Source of the DNA: Pseudomonas sp. MAG733B
GTDB taxonomy: Bacteria > Pseudomonadota > Gammaproteobacteria > Pseudomonadales > Pseudomonadaceae
Direction of reading: 5' to 3'
Length of the DNA: 64,000 bases
Assembly (NCBI RefSeq): GCF_036884845.1
Contig: NZ_CP145732.1
Span: 1,550,001-1,614,000 of the forward strand
Shown here: in pieces, positions 17,720-25,832 of the stretch
Layout: the number at the start of each line of letters is the position of its first letter
How positions within the stretch are numbered: the stretch's first letter is position 1
The notes under the pieces: model-generated
What the model was told of the DNA's origin: nothing
Database searches by the model: none
Seen by the model: the letters and a program-made list of their open reading frames with translations, nothing else
Program-made: the position numbers and the translations under genes

Positions 17720-18205
17720 ATGAATAACGTTCAGGGTGCGTTTTTTTCATATAAAGACTTTCGCCAGAGTTTAGATCGGCAGCCAATCAAACCACGGGTG
17801 TGGAAGGCTGCTGAACTTACCGATATGCGTCAGACCCTTGAGGCCAGCGACATCGATATTGTTGCGCTGGCCCACGATAACAACCTCGAAGGTTGCCAAT
17901 TGACGCCCGGAATGGCGGTGTCCATGCAGTGGCTGGTGCCGGGTTCAACACTCACCGGCCATGCCCATGCTTGGTGGCATCTGTTCATCATCCAATCGGG
18001 CTGCGGCGCGTTGACACTGGGCGATGCCGATGAGGTGAGCGTCAGCCCCGGCGACGTGTTGCTGGTGCCGGCCTGGACCCGGCATGGTTTCGTCAACACC
18101 AGCGCAACCGAGCCGTTGGCCATGCTCAACCTCAGCAACATGCCGCAGATGGCATTGCTGTCCAACCATGTCGACAACGTTGGCTTGATCCCCCGTCAAC
18201 GGTAA
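17720..18205 (+). CDS. Single-domain cupin protein
   Basis: The protein has 161 residues from the ATG at 17720; an upstream start at 17681 is possible. Cupin motif 1 is present as GHAHAWWHLFIIQSGCG, with H81, H83 and H87 (His in place of the usual Glu). Motif 2 is GDVLLVPAWTRHGF with H122, so a four-histidine metal site is expected. Cupins of this size may be oxygenases, isomerases or sensors, and the reaction is unknown. It is the last gene before the internal terminator of the cluster. Confidence 0.75.
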   Translation: MNNVQGAFFSYKDFRQSLDRQPIKPRVWKAAELTDMRQTLEASDIDIVALAHDNNLEGCQLTPGMAVSMQWLVPGSTLTGHAHAWWHLFIIQSGCGALTLGDADEVSVSPGDVLLVPAWTRHGFVNTSATEPLAMLNLSNMPQMALLSNHVDNVGLIPRQR

Positions 18206-18225
18206 TTTCCCCTCTGCTGCACACC

Positions 18226-18255
18226 AGGGAGTCCGCGTTCGCTGACTCCCTTTTT
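18226..18255 (+). terminator. Terminator inside the biosynthetic cluster
   Basis: GGGAGTC (18227-18233) and GACTCCC (18244-18250) form a perfect stem with a 10-base loop followed by TTTTT. It separates the exporter-to-cupin unit from the GST-to-hydrolase unit. Confidence 0.85.
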
Positions 18256-18321
18256 CGTTTCTGTCGTGCCCGCAAAAAAGCCTCGTGGTGATTGGCAGGT
18301 TCGGATTTCTGTATCGATAGA

Positions 18322-18344
18322 AACAGATAATTTCTGTATCTGTT
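18322..18344. promoter_or_regulatory. Perfect inverted repeat, candidate operator of the second unit
   Basis: AACAGATA (18322-18329) and TATCTGTT (18337-18344) are perfect 8-base arms with a 7-base spacer. An overlapping imperfect repeat (TCTGTATCGA facing TAGAAACAGA, 18307-18326) and the direct repeat TTTCTGTATC (18306 and 18331) sit in the same stretch. This points to several bound dimers between the terminator and the GST gene. Confidence 0.55.
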
Positions 18345-18416
18345 CAGAGGGTAATCAACTTAATACGATCGCTTCAAATGCAACGGATTAATGTGCTTAG
18401 TGCAAGGGAGCGTTCT

Positions 18417-19061
18417 ATGGAAAGTGCGAAGTTGAAACTGTATCTCGGCGCAGATTATGTCAGCGCTTTTGCGATGTCGGCTTATGTGGCGCTCAAGGAA
18501 AAGCAACTTTCGTTTGAGCTTGTAACAGTGGATTTGAAAGCTCGCGAAAACTATCAGGTAAATTATCGCGATCTTTCATTGACCTGCAAAATCCCGGTAT
18601 TAGTTCACGAAGGTTTTGCGCTGTCGGAATCTTCAGCCATTGCCGAATACCTGGAAGAACTCGCTCCATGCTCGAAAAGAATTTACCCGCAAGACATCAA
18701 ACAGCGCGCTCGGGCTCGTCAACTTCAGGCCTGGTTGCGCAGCGATCTGCTGGTGGTGCGCAAGGAGCGTCCGTTTGATCTGGTCTATTTCGGCAAGAAG
18801 GACACGCCACTGTCCGACGACGCCCGGGCCGCTGTCGACCGACTGTTCTTCGTGGCCGATCACTTGCTGGAAGAGGGTGCTGAGCACCTGTTCGGTGACT
18901 GGAGCATCGCCGACACCGACCTGGCAATCATGCTCAACCGACTCGTTGCCAATGGTGACCCGGTGCCTGCGCGACTCGCGGCGTATGTGCGCCGTCAGTG
19001 GGATCGCGACAGCGTTCGGGCATGGATGGACATAGAGCGCAAAGCGCCGGCCATCGCGTAA
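18417..19061 (+). CDS. Glutathione S-transferase, YfcF type
   Basis: The ATG at 18417 follows AAGGGAG and gives 214 residues. The protein resembles E. coli YfcF over its whole length. It has an N-terminal thioredoxin-like domain with the glutathione-binding segment LSESSAIAEYLE, then a helical domain with ARARQLQAWLRSDLLVVRKERP and DTDLAIMLNRLV. YfcF-type enzymes have transferase and peroxidase activity with glutathione. Within the cluster it could conjugate or reduce a reactive intermediate or protect against the product. Confidence 0.85.
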   Translation: MESAKLKLYLGADYVSAFAMSAYVALKEKQLSFELVTVDLKARENYQVNYRDLSLTCKIPVLVHEGFALSESSAIAEYLEELAPCSKRIYPQDIKQRARARQLQAWLRSDLLVVRKERPFDLVYFGKKDTPLSDDARAAVDRLFFVADHLLEEGAEHLFGDWSIADTDLAIMLNRLVANGDPVPARLAAYVRRQWDRDSVRAWMDIERKAPAIA

Positions 19062-19082
19062 ACGACCATCAGGAGCGCGGCC

Positions 19083-20435
19083 ATGCAAGGACTGTCGGAG
19101 CACGAACGCTACAAACCCTACAACGCACGCACCATTCGCGACACACCGTACTGGGACAAGCTGACCCCGGCATTGCAGGAAGCCATGACCGTCGTGGCCC
19201 GGGTCATGCCGTTTCGCACCAACGAATACGTACTGGGGACGCTGATCGACTGGAACAACATCCCGGACGATCCGATTTTTCGCATGACCTTTCCCCACAA
19301 GGACATGTTGCTGGCGGATGAATACGCATCGCTCAAGCAACTGATCGACCAGGATGACGCCGCTGCGATCAAACGGCGGATCGAAGCGATCTGGTTGCGC
19401 ATGAACCCGCATCCGGCCGGGCAACTGACGCACAACGGCGCGACCCTCGACGGAAAAGTCCTCGCGGGCATTCAGCACAAGTACCGCGAGACCGTGTTGT
19501 TTTTCCCCGGTGCCGGTCAGACGTGTCATGCGTACTGCACGTTCTGTTTCCGCTGGGCGCAGTTCATCGGTGAAGAAGAGCTCAAGTTCAACGCCCGTGA
19601 GTCCCAGGAGCTGGTGAGTTACCTGCAAGTGCACACCGAAGTCACCGACGTGCTGATCACCGGCGGCGATCCGATGATCATGAACACCCGTTCGCTGGCC
19701 GGATACATCGAGCCGCTGCTGGCGCTGCCGCACATCAAGAGCATCCGCATCGGCACCAAATCCGTGGCGTACTGGCCGCAGCGATTTGTCAGCGACAAGG
19801 ACGCGCCCGAGTTGCTCGAACTGTTCCGGCGGATCATCGCGGCGGGGAAAAACCTCTCGGTCATGGGCCACTACAACCACCCGGTGGAGATCCGCCAGGA
19901 CATCGCCCGCCAGGCTGTCGAACGTATTCGCTCCACGGGTGCAACGTTGCGCATGCAAGCACCGGTGATTCGCCACATCAACGAAAACCCCGCCGATTGG
20001 GCGGATCTCTGGACCGAGGGCGTGCGGCTCGGTGCGGTGCCTTATTACATGTTCGTCGAGCGTGACACCGGCCCCAGCCACTACTTCGCGATGCCGTTGG
20101 CCCGGGCGTTCGAAATCTTTCAGGCGGCGTACCGCACGGTCTCCGGATTGGCGCGCACGGTGCGCGGGCCTTCCATGAGCACCTTCTACGGCAAGGTGTT
20201 GATCAACGGCATCGAGACCGTCGCCGGGGAAAAAGTCTTCGTGCTGCAGTTCCTCCAGGCCCGCGATCCGCAATGGGTGTTGCGCACCTTTTATGCCCGC
20301 TTCGACCCGCAGGCGACCTGGTTCGATCAGTTGCGCCCGGCCTTCGGCGAGCGAGCGTTTTTCTTTCAGACCGAGCCGGAGCTTTTGCTGGCAACAGCGC
20401 CGGAATTGATACCGGTCCTGCTGCAAACGGCGTAG
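19083..20435 (+). CDS. KamA-family radical SAM protein (aminomutase-like)
   Basis: This 450-residue protein has the radical SAM cluster motif C148-x3-C152-x2-C155 (CHAYCTFCF), the SAM-binding GGDP at 194-197 and the full KamA-type barrel. Lysine 2,3-aminomutase uses a PGGGGK loop whose lysine holds PLP. Here the equivalent is GPSMSTFYGK, with K371 kept but the glycines lost. Counting back seven from that lysine gives S364, where the Clostridium enzyme has Asp330, a ligand of the substrate epsilon-ammonium. The region of Asp293 also differs (FVERDTGPSHYF). The substrate is therefore probably not lysine. A beta-amino acid product is the simplest inference. Confidence 0.85.
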   Translation: MQGLSEHERYKPYNARTIRDTPYWDKLTPALQEAMTVVARVMPFRTNEYVLGTLIDWNNIPDDPIFRMTFPHKDMLLADEYASLKQLIDQDDAAAIKRRIEAIWLRMNPHPAGQLTHNGATLDGKVLAGIQHKYRETVLFFPGAGQTCHAYCTFCFRWAQFIGEEELKFNARESQELVSYLQVHTEVTDVLITGGDPMIMNTRSLAGYIEPLLALPHIKSIRIGTKSVAYWPQRFVSDKDAPELLELFRRIIAAGKNLSVMGHYNHPVEIRQDIARQAVERIRSTGATLRMQAPVIRHINENPADWADLWTEGVRLGAVPYYMFVERDTGPSHYFAMPLARAFEIFQAAYRTVSGLARTVRGPSMSTFYGKVLINGIETVAGEKVFVLQFLQARDPQWVLRTFYARFDPQATWFDQLRPAFGERAFFFQTEPELLLATAPELIPVLLQTA

Positions 20436-20466
20436 GACGAATCTTGATTACTGGGGAGATAAGAAC

Positions 20467-21339
20467 ATGAGCGGCATCCCGTTTGATCAGCGCGAGGGAA
20501 TGATCTGGCTCGACGGCGAGTTCGTCGAGTGGTCCCAGGCACGCCTGCATGTGTTGACCCACGGCTTGCATTACGCAAGTACGGTGTACGAAGGGGAGCG
20601 CGTGTACAACGGCAAGATCTTCAAGCTGCGCGAACACACCGAGCGCCTGTATCGCTCGGCGCAGTTGATGGATTTTGCCATCCCGTTTGAGCCCGCCGAA
20701 CTGGAGGCCGCCAGTCACCAATTGCTGCAGCGCAATAACGTTGCCGACGGTTACTTGCGGCCGGTGGCCTGGCGCGGAAGCGAGATGATTTCCACCTCGG
20801 CACGCTTCAACCGCGTGCATGTGGCGATCGCCTGTTGGCAGTGGCCGAGCTACTTCGACCCGGCGGCGCGTATGGACGGCATTCGCCTGAAGACGGCGAC
20901 GTGGCGCCGTCCGCCGCCGAGCAGCAGCCCCTTCGAAGCCAAGGCCTCAGGGCATTACCAGATTGCCACGCTGAGCAAGCACGATGCGGAAAACAATGGT
21001 TATCACGACGCCTTGATGCTCGACTGGCGCGGGCGCATCGCCGAAGCCACCAGTGCCAATGTGTTCTTCGTCAAAGGCAGGACGCTGCACACGCCGACGC
21101 CGGATTGTTTTCTCGATGGCATCACGCGCCAGACCGTGATCGAGCTGGCCAAAGCGCTCGACTATCAAGTGGTCGAACGTATGATTTTGCCCACGGAGCT
21201 TGGCGACTTCGACGAGTGTTTTCTCACAGGCACCGCCGCCGAAATCACCCCGGTGCAGAGCATCGACGAGCAGCACTACCAACCGGGCGATGCCTGCCGC
21301 GATTTGATTGCCGCTTACACCTCAACCGTCAACGCCTGA
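20467..21339 (+). CDS. Class IV (branched-chain type) aminotransferase
   Basis: This 290-residue protein is of the IlvE family. The PLP lysine is K159 in EAKASGHY, the same number as in E. coli IlvE. The cofactor-binding segment IAEATSANVFFVKG and the phosphate-binding GTAAEITPV are present. The N-terminal HGLHYASTVYEGER matches the usual substrate-pocket region. It lies 31 bases after the KamA gene. It may supply or consume an alpha- or beta-amino acid in the pathway. D-amino acid transaminase or aminodeoxychorismate lyase activity is less likely given the IlvE-like motifs. Confidence 0.85.
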   Translation: MSGIPFDQREGMIWLDGEFVEWSQARLHVLTHGLHYASTVYEGERVYNGKIFKLREHTERLYRSAQLMDFAIPFEPAELEAASHQLLQRNNVADGYLRPVAWRGSEMISTSARFNRVHVAIACWQWPSYFDPAARMDGIRLKTATWRRPPPSSSPFEAKASGHYQIATLSKHDAENNGYHDALMLDWRGRIAEATSANVFFVKGRTLHTPTPDCFLDGITRQTVIELAKALDYQVVERMILPTELGDFDECFLTGTAAEITPVQSIDEQHYQPGDACRDLIAAYTSTVNA

Positions 21340-21360
21340 TAAACCGCCGAGAATCTCACC

Positions 21361-22119
21361 ATGTCAGATCAAGGGATTGTTGCGTCCAAACCTTATGTTT
21401 CGCTGGGCCATCGCCATGAAGAATTGGCGCGTCGTGGCTGGACGGTGCTTACGCCGGGGGAATTTGCCCACGATGTTGTAGGCACACTGCACGAGTTCGG
21501 TCCGGTTATTCCGCAGTTCAACGGGCAGGTAGCGTTTGCCATTACCCGCAAGCCGGGCTACGAAGCCCTGCCGTATTCCCAGAGCATGAACGGCATCGGT
21601 CCGCACACCGAAGCGCCGGTGTACGGCCCGCCGCCGCGCTACCTGGCCTTGCACTGCCATAAACAGGCCACGTGCGGTGGCGGGCACACGGGATTGGTGG
21701 ACGGTTACGCGTTCTTGAAGTCGCTTGAGCACACCGAACCGAAACTGCGTGAATGGCTCGATGACACGCCCGTGGAATTCGTCGCCACCGCCAAGCCGGG
21801 TGAACCGGCGCAGACGCGGGTCAGGGAATACATCCTGACGCCTACAGCCGAAGGAGACATTTTCCGCTTCAGCTACAACCAGTTTCACTACGGCGATGTG
21901 AATCCGTCGGAGGAAGCTTTGCAGCAGTCGCAAGTCGCCAACAACAACTCGCCACTGGCCAGGTTTGCCGTGCTGGGTGAAGCGTATTTCGTCGAGCACA
22001 ACGTTCCGGTGCTGATTCCCGACGGATGCATGCTGATTTGGGACAACTGGCGGATGATTCACGCCCGCAGCCGATACACTGACCCGGCGCGCAACCTGAC
22101 CCGCTACTGGCTGGCCTGA
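21361..22119 (+). CDS. TauD/TfdA-like Fe(II)/2-oxoglutarate oxygenase
   Basis: This 252-residue protein has the facial triad H82-x-E84 (PHTEAPV; Glu replaces the usual Asp) and H234 in DNWRMIHARS, with the 2-oxoglutarate-binding arginine at R248 in LTRYWL. Such enzymes hydroxylate, desaturate or halogenate unactivated carbons; the carboxylate in the triad argues against halogenase activity. It lies 21 bases after the aminotransferase. It is a probable tailoring oxygenase of the cluster. Confidence 0.82.
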   Translation: MSDQGIVASKPYVSLGHRHEELARRGWTVLTPGEFAHDVVGTLHEFGPVIPQFNGQVAFAITRKPGYEALPYSQSMNGIGPHTEAPVYGPPPRYLALHCHKQATCGGGHTGLVDGYAFLKSLEHTEPKLREWLDDTPVEFVATAKPGEPAQTRVREYILTPTAEGDIFRFSYNQFHYGDVNPSEEALQQSQVANNNSPLARFAVLGEAYFVEHNVPVLIPDGCMLIWDNWRMIHARSRYTDPARNLTRYWLA

Positions 22120-22185
22120 TTCTTCCGTCGCCCTTCATTCTTTTGGCGTACCCCTCGCGGGTACGCGTCTTACAGGTATTGCGTC

Positions 22186-23145
22186 ATGCAAACAGCAATC
22201 GAGATCGCCCAGGTCGATCATCAACTGATCATGCGGCTCAATCAGGCCTGGACCAAGCGCGCCACGGTGTGTTCGCCGGACAAGGCCCAGGTCAACGAAG
22301 TGTTCGACCCCGCCCGCCCGGATTACCCGGAGTGCATGGTGCCGTTTTTTCATCATCCGAAATTCCAGGCCTTGAGCGATGAGCTCAAAAGCAGCGTGGT
22401 GACCTGGGGCTGGATCGGCTACAACCTGCGCACGGTGACCGCCGAGGAGCACGTGGTGAACCCGGCGCTGAGCGTTATCGCCAACCAGTACCTGGGCAAG
22501 GACGACTGGCATTTTCGTGAGGCGATGCAGCAAACTCTGATTGACGAGCACTACCACACGCTTATGCACCTGCGGGCCATCGAGCGAACCAAACTCGATC
22601 GCGCACTGGATCGGGATCTGGACTTGCCGCCATCCATCACTTACCTGCGCCTGAAGGCGCTGCGTGAAGAACTGCCCGAACAATGGCAGCGCGATCTGGC
22701 GGCGATCACCTTTGCGGTGGTGGCCGAGATCAGCGTCAATGCCTATCTCGACCTGCTGGCGGATGACCAGACCATTCAGCCGCAAAACCGCCGCGTCGCC
22801 GAACTGCACAACCGCGACGAGTATGCGCACAGCAAGGTGCTGGCCGAAGTGGCCAAAGTCATGTACGCGAACATGCAGCCTGAGCAGCGGGCGTTTTTCG
22901 CCGGTCATTTGTCGGTGGCGCTGAGTGCTTTTATCGCCCAGGACTACTCGATGTGGGAGGCGATTCTGACGCAACTCGGGGTCACGGATGCGGCGTCGAT
23001 CATTGCCGACACTCGTGAGAGCAACAAGAACGCGACGATCATGCGTGACTACAGTGGCCTGCATAAACTGGCGCACGACCTGGGTATCAGCGAGCAGATC
23101 GATTTCGATTTTCGTCCGACCCTCAAAGCCACCGCAGCAGCCTGA
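22186..23145 (+). CDS. AurF-type diiron N-oxygenase
   Basis: This 319-residue helical protein keeps the AurF metal ligands with matching spacing. E121 and H124 (DEHYH), E181 (AEISVN) and H208, E212, H215 (HNRDEYAH) correspond to E136, H139, E196, H223, E227 and H230 of AurF. The offset is 15 residues throughout. A further Glu at 87-88 probably matches E101. AurF oxidises an arylamine to a nitro group, and relatives act on other amines. It is co-transcribed with the 2OG oxygenase and the hydrolase, which suggests that the product carries an oxidised nitrogen. Confidence 0.88.
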   Translation: MQTAIEIAQVDHQLIMRLNQAWTKRATVCSPDKAQVNEVFDPARPDYPECMVPFFHHPKFQALSDELKSSVVTWGWIGYNLRTVTAEEHVVNPALSVIANQYLGKDDWHFREAMQQTLIDEHYHTLMHLRAIERTKLDRALDRDLDLPPSITYLRLKALREELPEQWQRDLAAITFAVVAEISVNAYLDLLADDQTIQPQNRRVAELHNRDEYAHSKVLAEVAKVMYANMQPEQRAFFAGHLSVALSAFIAQDYSMWEAILTQLGVTDAASIIADTRESNKNATIMRDYSGLHKLAHDLGISEQIDFDFRPTLKATAAA

Positions 23146-23159
23146 GCCCGGAGGTGTCC

Positions 23160-23960
23160 ATGTCCGTTCCCGTGTACGAAGTGTTCGCCATCCGTGTCGG
23201 AGCCAACGCCCAACGCACCGCCAGGGAGAATTTTCTCTACGACGCCTGCTGCGGTGATCCGAACGCGCCAATGCCGCTGGATTATTACTTCTGGGTGATT
23301 CGCAATGAGCAACAGGTGATCGTGGTCGACACCTGTTTTCAACCGGCCACGGCGGACCGGCGCAACCGCCAGATGTATCGCCTGCCTGAAGAATCCCTAC
23401 TGCAACTGGACATCGATCCGGCGCAGGTCGAGCATTTAATTCTCACGCATTTGCACTGGGACCATGCCGGCAATCTCGGGTTGTTTCCCAAGGCGACCGT
23501 GCATTTGCAGGAAGCGGAACTGCGTTTCTGCACCGGGCCGAAAATGAGCCATCACACGGTGAATAAAACCTACGAGGTCGAGGACGTGATGTCGGCGTTG
23601 CCACCGCTGTTCGAAGGGCGGATGCGTTTGCACAACGGCACGGTTGAAGTGATGCCCGGCGTGACGCTGCACGCGGTGGGCGGTCACACGCCGGGCAGTC
23701 AGGTGGTGCGGGTGAATACCGAACGCGGCTGGATTGTGCTGGCATCAGATGCGGCGCATTTGTGGGTCAACATCCGCGAGCGCAGTCCGTTTCCGATCAT
23801 CGACGACCTGGCGCAAAGCCTTGAAGCGTTCAGCGAAATCGACCGTTTGGCCGATAGCGAAGATCACGTTATCCCCGGCCACGATCCGTTGATCGCCGAG
23901 CGTTTTCCGCACTGGAATGATGACCCGCATATCATTTGCCTGCACCAGACCCCGATCTAA
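23160..23960 (+). CDS. Metallo-beta-lactamase-fold hydrolase, lactonase-like
   Basis: The protein has 266 residues from the ATG at 23160, behind CGGAGG. The binuclear zinc motif is complete: H97-x-H99-x-D101-H102, H176, D197 and H241. The overall layout, with YYFWVIRNE and LTHLHWDHAGN, resembles the AiiA-like N-acyl homoserine lactonase group. It is last in the cluster, 14 bases after the diiron oxygenase. It may open a lactone or hydrolyse a thioester or amide in the pathway. True quorum quenching is an alternative that context does not favour. Confidence 0.85.
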   Translation: MSVPVYEVFAIRVGANAQRTARENFLYDACCGDPNAPMPLDYYFWVIRNEQQVIVVDTCFQPATADRRNRQMYRLPEESLLQLDIDPAQVEHLILTHLHWDHAGNLGLFPKATVHLQEAELRFCTGPKMSHHTVNKTYEVEDVMSALPPLFEGRMRLHNGTVEVMPGVTLHAVGGHTPGSQVVRVNTERGWIVLASDAAHLWVNIRERSPFPIIDDLAQSLEAFSEIDRLADSEDHVIPGHDPLIAERFPHWNDDPHIICLHQTPI

Positions 23961-23973
23961 AGATCACCTCAAA

Positions 23974-24068
23974 CCTGTAGGAGCAAGGCTTGCCCGCGAT
24001 GACGGCGGCACATCCAACAACGCTGTGTCTGACATACCGCCATCGCGGGCAAGCCTTGCTCCTACAGG
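23974..24068. repeat. REP-type inverted repeat pair
   Basis: CCTGTAGGAGCAAGGCTTGC and its inverse end to end flank about 40 bases between the convergent hydrolase and MocR genes. It is the same subtype as 4836-4929. It may also stabilise or end both transcripts. Confidence 0.85.
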
Positions 24069-24075
24069 GGTTGGG

Positions 24076-25506
24076 TTAACCCTGAAGTTTGAGCAGTTTC
24101 CCCAACGTCTCCAGCGCCCCGTCAATCCTCGGCGAATACGGCGTCCCACATCCAATTCGCACAAAATTCCCGAAGCGTTTGGCGTTGGAAAAGATATCCC
24201 CAGGTGAAATCTGGATACCAACGTTCAACGCCTCATGAAAAAGCGCCATGGCCGAATGCCGCGCGGGCAATTCCACCCACAGCAGCGTGCCGCCCTGAGG
24301 GTTTGTGACTCGGGTGCCATCGGGAAAGTAGCGAGTGATCGCCGCGCTCATCTGCTGGCGCTGTTGCGTCAGGGTTTTCCTCAAGCGTCGCAGGTAGCGT
24401 TCGTAGGAGGGTGTTGCCATGAACGCACTGACCGCCAATTGCGACAACGCTTCGCAACCACGGGACTGGGTGTGCTTGAGCATCTCCAGGCGGTCGTGCC
24501 ATTTGCCGGCGCTGATCCAGCCCAGGCGCAGGCCGGGTGCCAGGGTTTTGTTCAGCGAAGCGCAATAGATCACGTTGTCGGTGCGGTCCCAGTGCTTGAG
24601 GGTGGACAGCGGTTGCTCGGTGTCCACCAGATCACCGTAGGTATCGTCCTCGATCAGCACCGTGTCGTGCTCGGCGCACAGTTTCACCAGTCGAGCCTTG
24701 TGGGTGTCGGGCATGATGCTGCCCAGCGGATTGTGCAGGTTGGGCATGACGATCAATGCCTTGATCCGCTCGGGGCCTTGCAGCAGATGTTCGAGCGCCG
24801 GCAGGTGAATCCCCGCGTGGGTCGAGGCCGGGACTTCCAGCACCCGCAGGTTCAGGCTTTCGAGAATTTGCAGCAGGCCGTAGAAGGTCGGCGACTCCAC
24901 GGCCACGGTGTCACCGGGGCGGGTCACGGCACGCAAGGCCAGATTGATCGCTTCGGTGGCGCCGTTGGTGATCACGATGCGCTCGGCCGTCAGGTTGGTT
25001 TTGGCGGTCAGCATCCGGCGCGCAAGGACATTGCGCAGCGCAATGTTGCCACTGGTTGGCCCCGTGGTATCGAACACATGCGAGTCTTGGCGCAGCGTCT
25101 TGATCATGTTGTCCTGTAGCGTCTTGAGCGGATAGAGCTGCGGCGCGCAGTAGGCGCTGGCGAAATTGACTTTGATCGTCGCGCGCTGACTGGCCTTGAG
25201 CACCGAAGACACCTGTTCATGGATACCGACGTAGACACCGGTATCCAGCGGCGGCGGCACGGCGATCAGCGCGGGTTTGCCCGGTGTGTCGGGCTGGCGG
25301 ATGTAGTTGCCCGAGCGCGGCCGCGCTTCCAGCACGCCATAGTCCTCAAGCTCCCGGCACACCTGCACGGCGGTCGACAGGCTGACGGCATGTTTCTCCA
25401 TCATCAAGCGGATCGAGGGCATGCGTTCGCCGGTTTTCAGGGTGCCGCTGCGGATGGCGTCCAGGTAATGATTGGCTAACTGACGGTAGAGCGGGAGCGT
25501 GTTCAT
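24076..25506 (-). CDS. Second MocR-type regulator (GntR helix-turn-helix plus aminotransferase domain)
   Basis: The start is taken at ATG 25506 behind GAGGTCATC, giving 476 residues. The open frame runs a further 105 codons upstream but crosses a terminator and a REP element, so that extension is not coding. The GntR-type winged helix spans residues 1-70 (KTGERMPSIRLMMEKHAVS). The PLP-dependent aminotransferase-like domain covers 110-475, with K320 in ASLNKTLAPG. It is convergent with the biosynthetic cluster. It may control the second unit or be an unrelated neighbour. Confidence 0.85.
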   Translation of the reverse strand: MNTLPLYRQLANHYLDAIRSGTLKTGERMPSIRLMMEKHAVSLSTAVQVCRELEDYGVLEARPRSGNYIRQPDTPGKPALIAVPPPLDTGVYVGIHEQVSSVLKASQRATIKVNFASAYCAPQLYPLKTLQDNMIKTLRQDSHVFDTTGPTSGNIALRNVLARRMLTAKTNLTAERIVITNGATEAINLALRAVTRPGDTVAVESPTFYGLLQILESLNLRVLEVPASTHAGIHLPALEHLLQGPERIKALIVMPNLHNPLGSIMPDTHKARLVKLCAEHDTVLIEDDTYGDLVDTEQPLSTLKHWDRTDNVIYCASLNKTLAPGLRLGWISAGKWHDRLEMLKHTQSRGCEALSQLAVSAFMATPSYERYLRRLRKTLTQQRQQMSAAITRYFPDGTRVTNPQGGTLLWVELPARHSAMALFHEALNVGIQISPGDIFSNAKRFGNFVRIGCGTPYSPRIDGALETLGKLLKLQG

Positions 25507-25657
25507 GATGACCTCGGCAGTCGCACCACTGAGGTCTTGGGCTGGAAAGTGAGTCGACGCTTCCCGCAGACGGACTCGTGATGCTGATGGGGGAAGGGAA
25601 GTGTTGTTCTGGCGTTGATACTGGAAGAGTAATCGGGGATTCGCCGGAATCGCGGGC

Positions 25658-25686
25658 AATAAAAAGCCCCGCTCTGGGGCGGGGCT
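25658..25686 (-). terminator. Terminator on the minus strand
   Basis: AGCCCCGC (25665-25672) and GCGGGGCT (25679-25686) form a perfect stem with a 6-base loop. The run of A before it reads as TTTTT on the minus strand. It should end transcripts of the gene at 25833-26537 before they reach the MocR gene. The rest of the gap 25507-25832 holds a REP pair and nothing else I recognise. Confidence 0.75.
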
Positions 25687-25709
25687 CTGGGTGAGTCGTT
25701 GAGGCACAT

Positions 25710-25822
25710 GTGGCGAGGGAGCTTGCTCCCGCTTGAGTGCGGAGCACTCACAAAAATCGGCAAGTAATGTCAGATTTTTGGGGCCGCTTCGCAGCCTAGC
25801 GCGAGCAAGCTCGCTCGCCACA
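25710..25822. repeat. REP-type inverted repeat pair
   Basis: GTGGCGAGGGAGCTTGCTCC at 25710 faces GAGCAAGCTCGCTCGCCACA ending near 25822. The two units belong to slightly different subtypes. Confidence 0.8.
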
Positions 25823-25832
25823 ACTGGATTTG

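Noticed and set aside
18633..20426. A 597-codon minus-strand frame.
   Set aside because: It is antisense to the KamA-like and GST genes, both of which have intact family motifs, and its product is Arg/His/Gln-rich like other shadow frames.
23160..23960. Annotating the lactonase-like gene as a quorum-quenching enzyme.
   Set aside because: The zinc motif fits a large hydrolase family, and the 14-base spacing to the diiron oxygenase ties it to the biosynthetic operon instead.
25507..25821. A 105-codon N-terminal extension of the second MocR regulator.
   Set aside because: The extension crosses a REP pair and a terminator hairpin, and the MocR N-terminus starts normally at 25506 with a ribosome binding site.
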